A stretch of DNA of 64,000 nt from Coriaria nepalensis. Lineage: Eukaryota; Streptophyta; Magnoliopsida; Cucurbitales; Coriariaceae. Where the stretch lies: positions 3,045,501 through 3,109,500 of the forward strand of contig CP114498.1 of the NCBI GenBank assembly GCA_027186245.1. Direction: 5' to 3'. The position numbers and the translations under genes were made by a program. This document shows positions 61,266-64,000 of this stretch, piece by piece (position 1 is the first letter of the stretch; every line of letters begins with the position of its first letter). Under the pieces are notes generated by a model that saw nothing but the letters and a program-made list of their open reading frames with translations, made no database searches and was not told where the DNA came from.

Positions 61266-63475
61266 TAGTAGCTATTTCCATTTGCAAGGTTGATTAAGAA
61301 AAAAGACCCAAAGGAAAATGGATTTCTCATTGGCTTTGAACTGAAGAAACTTCAGCCTTATGAGCACCTTGTTGTGCTAAACAAATGGGTGTTTGATCAA
61401 AAGCATCTCTATATGATTCTTCTCTGTGCTTTGTGTTTTACAATGAAGATTGCTTCTGTCTGCCGCAGTCTGTAAGTTGTGGAATTTCACGATGTTGGAA
61501 TTCAAGTAGAAGTAAAAAAGTTAGTGCCAGTTTATGATCATTCTGGGTATGTAAGGAATATATTAATTAATATCAATGAATCAAGGCTCTTGCCTCTTGT
61601 GGTTGTAAGTATAGCTCCATATAGTTGGATGATTAAGCGATCAAATGTAGGCAAGATACTGTTCATTGTTATCCTTGAAGTCCAAACGTTTAGGGCAGCT
61701 GCGTTTTGAGAACAAATTAATAATATTGTCTCTGTCTAGTCTATATTTCATGTTTTTCTCTAATTGAAAAAATAAGTAGTTTACCTTAATATTATCGAGA
61801 AAATATGAAACTATTATTTGTCTAATCTGTGCCTTTAAACTGATTTAATTATTAAATTAGATAATAGAGTCATATTTTCATAATTATATCGAGATTAATA
61901 AATTCATTATTTATTTTAGGTTAAGAACAATTCAAATTTGAGTAATTCTTATTTTATGTGACAATCTTTATTTTGATCATAAAAATTACCGATATGATTA
62001 TAATTTTAATTTTTTATCATATTCGAAAGTAATAATATTAAAAATATGAAGATTATATGAAAAGATATAAAATCGAAATATGGGAGAGATATACTGAATC
62101 AAAATATATACAAAAGAGAAAGGAGGTCTAAGAGTGAGATAAGAAATATGAGATACTTTTTAATAGATGATTTTATTTTTTTTACTAATGAAAAAAAAAA
62201 AGGAAAAAAATTAGATAAATAATTATTTCATAATTATAATAATATAATATTTTATATATGGATTCTCAAATTCAAATTCATTTATACTGGATTATAATCT
62301 TATCAAACAAAGTGATTATCGAAATAAGGATTATAATAAGATTAAGAAAAAAATTTAAAGTAAATAATGGTAACGTAATATTTTGTTATATAATAGATTT
62401 TCAAATTCAAACTCATTTACATTATCAAATAAAAATTATCATAAAATTTAATTAAAATATTAAATTTATTATAATAGAATGAAGATATTTTAAAAAAGTT
62501 TTATGGAATATGGTATAAGGATTTCTAAATCTAAACTCAATTTTTATTAAATATTATACGATATAAATAGTTCAAAATGTGTATTTATTTCTATTATAGT
62601 ATTTTAAATATATAATAATAATAATAATAACTCATTTCTCTATATTTCATGTTTTCCTCTAATTGAAAAAGAAATAGTTTACCTTAATATTATCGAGAAA
62701 ATATGGAAGTATATAGACCGGTAAAAATGTGTATTTATTTATATTAATTTAGTAACCATAAATGAATTCATCCCGAATATTCTCAAAATTTAGTAAAATA
62801 TTAAATATATATATATATATATATCATTTGAATTTGAGGAAATATCATTTATCATCTCCTGCTTTCATATAATATTATATCATGTGCCAAAATATTAAGT
62901 GAATCTCATGACTCATCGTTTATCTCTTAACTCTTAATTTCTCTTATGACCTTTTCAATCGTCTTCTTAATACAATTCATTTCTATAAATGGAAAGAAAA
63001 AAAAAAAACCTCACAAACCAAACAATGAAGACAGGCTTCTTCTGAATTGAGAAGAAGATTTGGACCTCATAAATCAAGCTAAGTAGAAAAATAAAAATAA
63101 AAAAAATACAGGGGCCAACTTGGTACTGAAGAATCTTTCTTCTTCAATGATCTCATATTCTGTAATCTCATGTTTAATGAATTTTCACTTTCTGGGCAAG
63201 CATTGAAAATGAAGACAGAAAAAATCTCAATTCACTTTCTGAATTGAGAAGAAGTTTGATGTCCCCCGGTTTGTACTTGAAAGAACAATAAATTACAACA
63301 AACATATGAGTAGATAGAAAATTGCTTAATCTTTGTATCCTAATCAAACGGGCATCTCGTCTGACGTTATACCGGACATTAGAGGCAAAAAGAAAGACAG
63401 ATGTAAAAGCAGGGGAACAAAAAAGAGAATAAAAGTGAAGGGATATGGTTCTGACTATGTCTACAAGAGCCATTG
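61266..63475. other. AT-rich spacer with a spaced direct repeat
   Basis: 3' flank of the hemerythrin fusion, then very AT-rich DNA without genes. Similar segments occur at 61739-61812 and 62637-62706 (next entry). The last 400 bases are probably the 3'UTR of the uL1 gene. Confidence 0.55.
61739..62706. repeat. About 70-bp direct repeat at both ends of a 970-bp AT-rich block
   Basis: tctatatttcatgttttt(c)ctctaattgaaaaa ... gtttaccttaatattatcgagaaaatat is present at 61739-61808 and at 62639-62703 with a few differences. Within the block, strings like attctcaaattcaaattcattta (near 62261) also recur (near 62397). It may be an old solo duplication or terminal repeats of a short non-coding element. 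Confidence 0.6.
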
Positions 63476-63994
63476 TCAACGGATCGCACCGGCCAAGTAC
63501 TTTCTATTGTGCTGATCTGCTGCTTTGGATAGTGACTGTATCGAGACAGGGAATCCAGGACCCATCTACAAAGCAAGCAACGCAATGGGATGATTTTGAC
63601 GTTAAGGAATCAGAGTGAGAAAATAATAGAATTGGTCACTTAAAGATATGTATATTAGTTAGTCAGACAAACATCATATGAGGCCATCATTCGTGAATGA
63701 TCATCATAGGCAGAGCAATAAAAGCAAAAACACTGAAGAAAATATCATGGATTTTTGGCTGTACCGTACTGCATATGTGGAAGGAGTTCACATAGCCAGC
63801 ATATTTTGAAGCTGCAAGTAGAATCAAACAAGCCAACAATTTATAGTGAACCTTCAGATTTAGTCATTAAGAAAGCAAAAAAAAAAAAAAAAAAAAAAGA
63901 ACATACCTTTCTTCAACCCTGCAGGCTTTGCATTCAAAAGAGCATTAACAAATGCACCGATATTTTCCCGTAGAGTATGCTCTGTGAAACCCAC
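63476..63994 (-). CDS. Ribosomal protein uL1 family, C-terminal part (organellar type)
   Basis: Bacterial-type L1 forms the mobile L1 stalk of the large ribosomal subunit; plant nuclear copies serve plastids or mitochondria. Only the last three exons fall in the window (minus): 63994-63907, 63811-63765, 63565-63476, GT-AG and in phase, 74 residues. They read VGFTEHTLRENIGAFVNALL NAKPAGLKK, SKYAGYVNSFHICST and MGPGFPVSIQSLSKAAD then HNRKYLAGAIR and stop. The block NxxAFxxAxxxAKPxGxK ... YxxxxxxxSTMGPGxxV is diagnostic of uL1. An acceptor at 63995-63996 begins the first exon seen, and the 5' end lies beyond 64000. Which organelle cannot be told without the N-terminus. Confidence 0.85.
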
Positions 63995-64000
63995 CTATTA

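Overview
This is nuclear DNA of a flowering plant, almost certainly a eudicot. Genes carry many short GT-AG introns, intergenic DNA is very AT-rich with (AT)n, (GA)n and poly(A) microsatellites, and the repeats are degenerate plant LTR retrotransposons, a LINE and hAT-like DNA. Products include plant-only families (OVATE, DYW-type PPR, laccase, plant cationic amino acid transporters). Species is not fixed by the sequence; a cucurbit is a reasonable guess, not a conclusion. Exon models below were built by hand from splice signals, and every multi-exon model keeps one open frame across its junctions.

Layout. 0-10 kb: ribosomal protein eS28 (minus) with a 5'UTR intron; a frame-broken BC10-type glycosyltransferase pseudogene (plus); a six-exon farnesylated type I DnaJ (minus); a seven-exon laccase (minus). 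12-17 kb: a small gene graveyard (a C-terminal scrap recalling Nudix hydrolase 3 and a decayed urate oxidase), then an intact plastid-type NUDX26-like Nudix hydrolase (minus). 17-27 kb: an unrecognised 161-aa protein (plus), a gypsy gag scrap, an OVATE family protein (minus), and an EAR/zinc-finger protein related to GL2-interacting repressors (minus). 29.6-30 kb: ribosomal protein eS17 (minus). 31-34 kb: dead gypsy and copia elements. 35.5-39.4 kb: a CAT6/CAT7-like cationic amino acid transporter (plus). 43.4-44.1 kb: a non-autonomous hAT-like element. 47.3-49.2 kb: an intronless PPR-DYW protein (plus). 49.4-51.3 kb: the 3' half of a dead LINE (minus). 54-61 kb: mitochondrial ATPase inhibitor IF1 (minus), an AMMECR1-family protein (plus), a broken proline-rich secreted protein (plus) and a thioredoxin/GST-fold plus hemerythrin fusion (plus). 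63.5-64 kb: the C-terminal end of an organellar-type ribosomal protein uL1 (minus) running off the window.

The genes do not form a pathway. The unifying feature is ancestral gene order: OFP, eS17, CAT, PPR and IF1 correspond, as I recall the Arabidopsis annotation, to the At5g04750-At5g04820 block, and CAT7, eS17 and NUDX26 sit together in the duplicated At3g106xx block. I see no clear undescribed multi-gene system. The best leads are the hemerythrin fusion with a predicted acylated N-terminus, a GC-AG intron in the AMMECR1 gene, the unrecognised 161-aa gene, the urate oxidase and BC10 pseudogenes, and a site-II-rich promoter-like stretch at 29.0-29.2 kb with no gene assigned to it.
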